DNA from: Trochalopteron elliotii
Lineage: Eukaryota; Chordata; Aves; Passeriformes; Leiothrichidae
Assembly (NCBI GenBank): GCA_024734555.1
Contig: JANPWX010000009.1
Coordinates: 1,507,079 to 1,571,078, forward strand
Direction of reading: 5' to 3'
Length of the DNA stretch: 64,000 nt
The translations under genes were made by a program, and so were the position numbers. Positions 62,800 to 64,000 of this stretch are shown here, in pieces. The notes beneath the pieces were generated by a model. The model saw only the letters and a list, made by a program, of their open reading frames with translations, did not search any database and was not told the origin of the DNA. Position 1 is the stretch's first letter. Each line of letters starts with the position of its first letter.

Positions 62800-63048
62800 T
62801 ATTATCAGTATGTGATGAGCGATGGTGTTATGCATCACTTGCTATTCCTTGTCGTTTTTTCCTGTTTCTCCTACTCTTCTTTTCTTATTATTATTTTATG
62901 GTTTTTTTCTTCAATTATTACATTATTCTTATCTGAACCCATTAATTTATTGGGTTTTTCCCCTATTCTGTCCCCTATCCCATCTGGGGAGGTAGGGGAG
63001 TGAGTGGCTGTGTGGTGCTTAGTTGCCAGCGGGGATCAAAGCACAACA
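62800..63048 (-). mobile_element. ERV LTR fragment (5' portion), same family as 11.1 kb
   Basis: On the - strand it starts TGTTGTGCTTTGATCCCCGC at 63048 and continues with TGGCAACTAAGCACCACACA, GCCACTCACTCCCC, CCCAGATGGGATAGGGG and GGGTTCAGATAAGAATAATG. An A-rich ATAATAATAAG part and CAAGTGATGCATAACACCAT follow. This is the order of the LTR 5' half, in the variant that carries an AATAAT tract. The 3' part is absent or too diverged to follow. Confidence 0.8.
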
Positions 63049-64000
63049 CACTGGCAATTGAAATGCCAAGGACTCTCCTTGGAAAACTTTCTTCTAAGGG
63101 CAAGGCAGGGATCTTCAGAAACAATATCAAGCCTATCCCCAAAATATCTGCCTGTCTGCAGTAGGTTCAGGGCTTTTGGCATCCTCTGACAATTTTAACA
63201 GACACAAATTTTCCTTTGGTTATTTCCCTGGACGCTGAATCTCTTGGCTAAGAGCACGGCAGAAAAATGTACATTTCATTCTAATGTTTTTACTGTTTAA
63301 GCTCCCACCTTCTATCCAACTACTTGAACTGCGTCATTCAGATCTCAACAAGTCTGTTACATAAAGCAGATGAATACTTCCCAGAAAAGCTCAGTACACA
63401 TACCATCTTTCACCTGTCTTTAGAGCAGGCTATATGAGCTAGCAAAGGGGAGCCCTAGTTGTGTTACTACCTAACAGTGGCCAGAGGAAAGAGAGTTTTT
63501 TGTTTCTTGGATTTGTCAAATATAATGCTATTCTGCAGAGAAGCTTTATCCAGTTCTTTTCCACTTGAACGCTTTTCTTCTTTAACTTGCACTGAACAAT
63601 TAACAGATGAAGAAGGAAAACAGCTTTGCTTGGACATCTTAAATGATTAATGGCTATTCTATGCCATGCAGATGACTGCTGGGGGATGCTGTTTGGGGGT
63701 GAAAAGGAGTGCAATCCCTGGAAACCAGTGTCTTTTTGCCTCTATCTCTCCCATGATAGGCATCAGCCGCTGTGGACCCACCCTCACCCTGTTGCCACCA
63801 GCAGTTCCCCTCCCATTTTCTCCAGAACATGGAGACCACTTCTCTTAATTTGCAGGGAGCCTTTAGGTGCTGGTTAGCAGGTGAGAAGCTGAGGAAGTGG
63901 AGATACATAATGTTACTTCTTGACTGTTGTGCTTTTGCAAAATTTTCTGGCACTGAAGTTGGTTCCTGCTGCAGGCAGAGTCCCTAAGGGTTTCATCTTA
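63049..64000. other. Terminal non-coding stretch
   Basis: No supported gene. Several overlapping short frames on both strands lie at 63440-63990, but none has a recognised motif or clear splice sites. The window ends inside this stretch. Confidence 0.45.

Noticed and set aside
1..64000. tRNA, rRNA, snRNA or CRISPR arrays
   Set aside because: I saw no tRNA box pairs, no rRNA or U6-like text and no spaced direct repeats; the tandem arrays present are microsatellites.

Overview
The window is vertebrate nuclear DNA, almost certainly from a bird and probably a songbird. Three things support this. CR1 LINE fragments end in the typical ATTCTRTG-type 3' terminus. There are several pieces of a solo-LTR family starting TGTCATGGTTTAACCCCAG, which I recognise from passerine genomes. 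The background is AT-rich and CpG-poor, with many simple repeats. There is no bacterial-style gene organisation, and nearly all short reading frames look like chance openings in non-coding DNA.

Layout: bases 1-150 are a CpG-dense, GC-rich patch, probably the edge of a promoter or first exon. About 0.2-10.5 kb is AT-rich with no firm gene; a more GC-rich block of unknown origin lies at 5.0-5.9 kb. From 10.5 to 11.65 kb there is a CR1 3' end and a near-complete solo LTR. CR1 elements follow at 15.1-16.1, 24.2-25.45, 25.74-25.93, 26.82-26.89, 27.39-27.65 (old) and 34.97-36.11 kb. LTR fragments lie at 19.98-20.19, 44.35-44.50 and 62.80-63.05 kb. Long microsatellites lie at 19.98, 39.68, 46.87 and 47.61 kb. 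GC-richer blocks of uncertain origin lie at 37.2-37.7, 38.76-39.24, 41.4-41.9, 56.3-56.8 and 59.0-59.5 kb.

I found no protein-coding gene I can name. The best hint of a transcribed locus is a cluster of segments with good acceptor and donor splice sites on the + strand between 53.3 and 60.3 kb. Several are open in frame, but the phases can be joined in more than one way and I recognise no protein, so they are given low confidence. A small exon-like segment at 10.86 kb and a near-consensus donor at 38.83 kb are similar hints. The most economical reading is a large intron or gene desert next to a CpG-island promoter, shaped mainly by CR1 and LTR insertion and by microsatellite growth. I did not find a convincing new biological system. 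The most unusual items are the near-identical 218-bp block shared by two otherwise diverged CR1 copies, a CR1 copy that lost its reverse-transcriptase core, a 155-bp homopyrimidine TTCC tract, and the 53-60 kb splice-site cluster.
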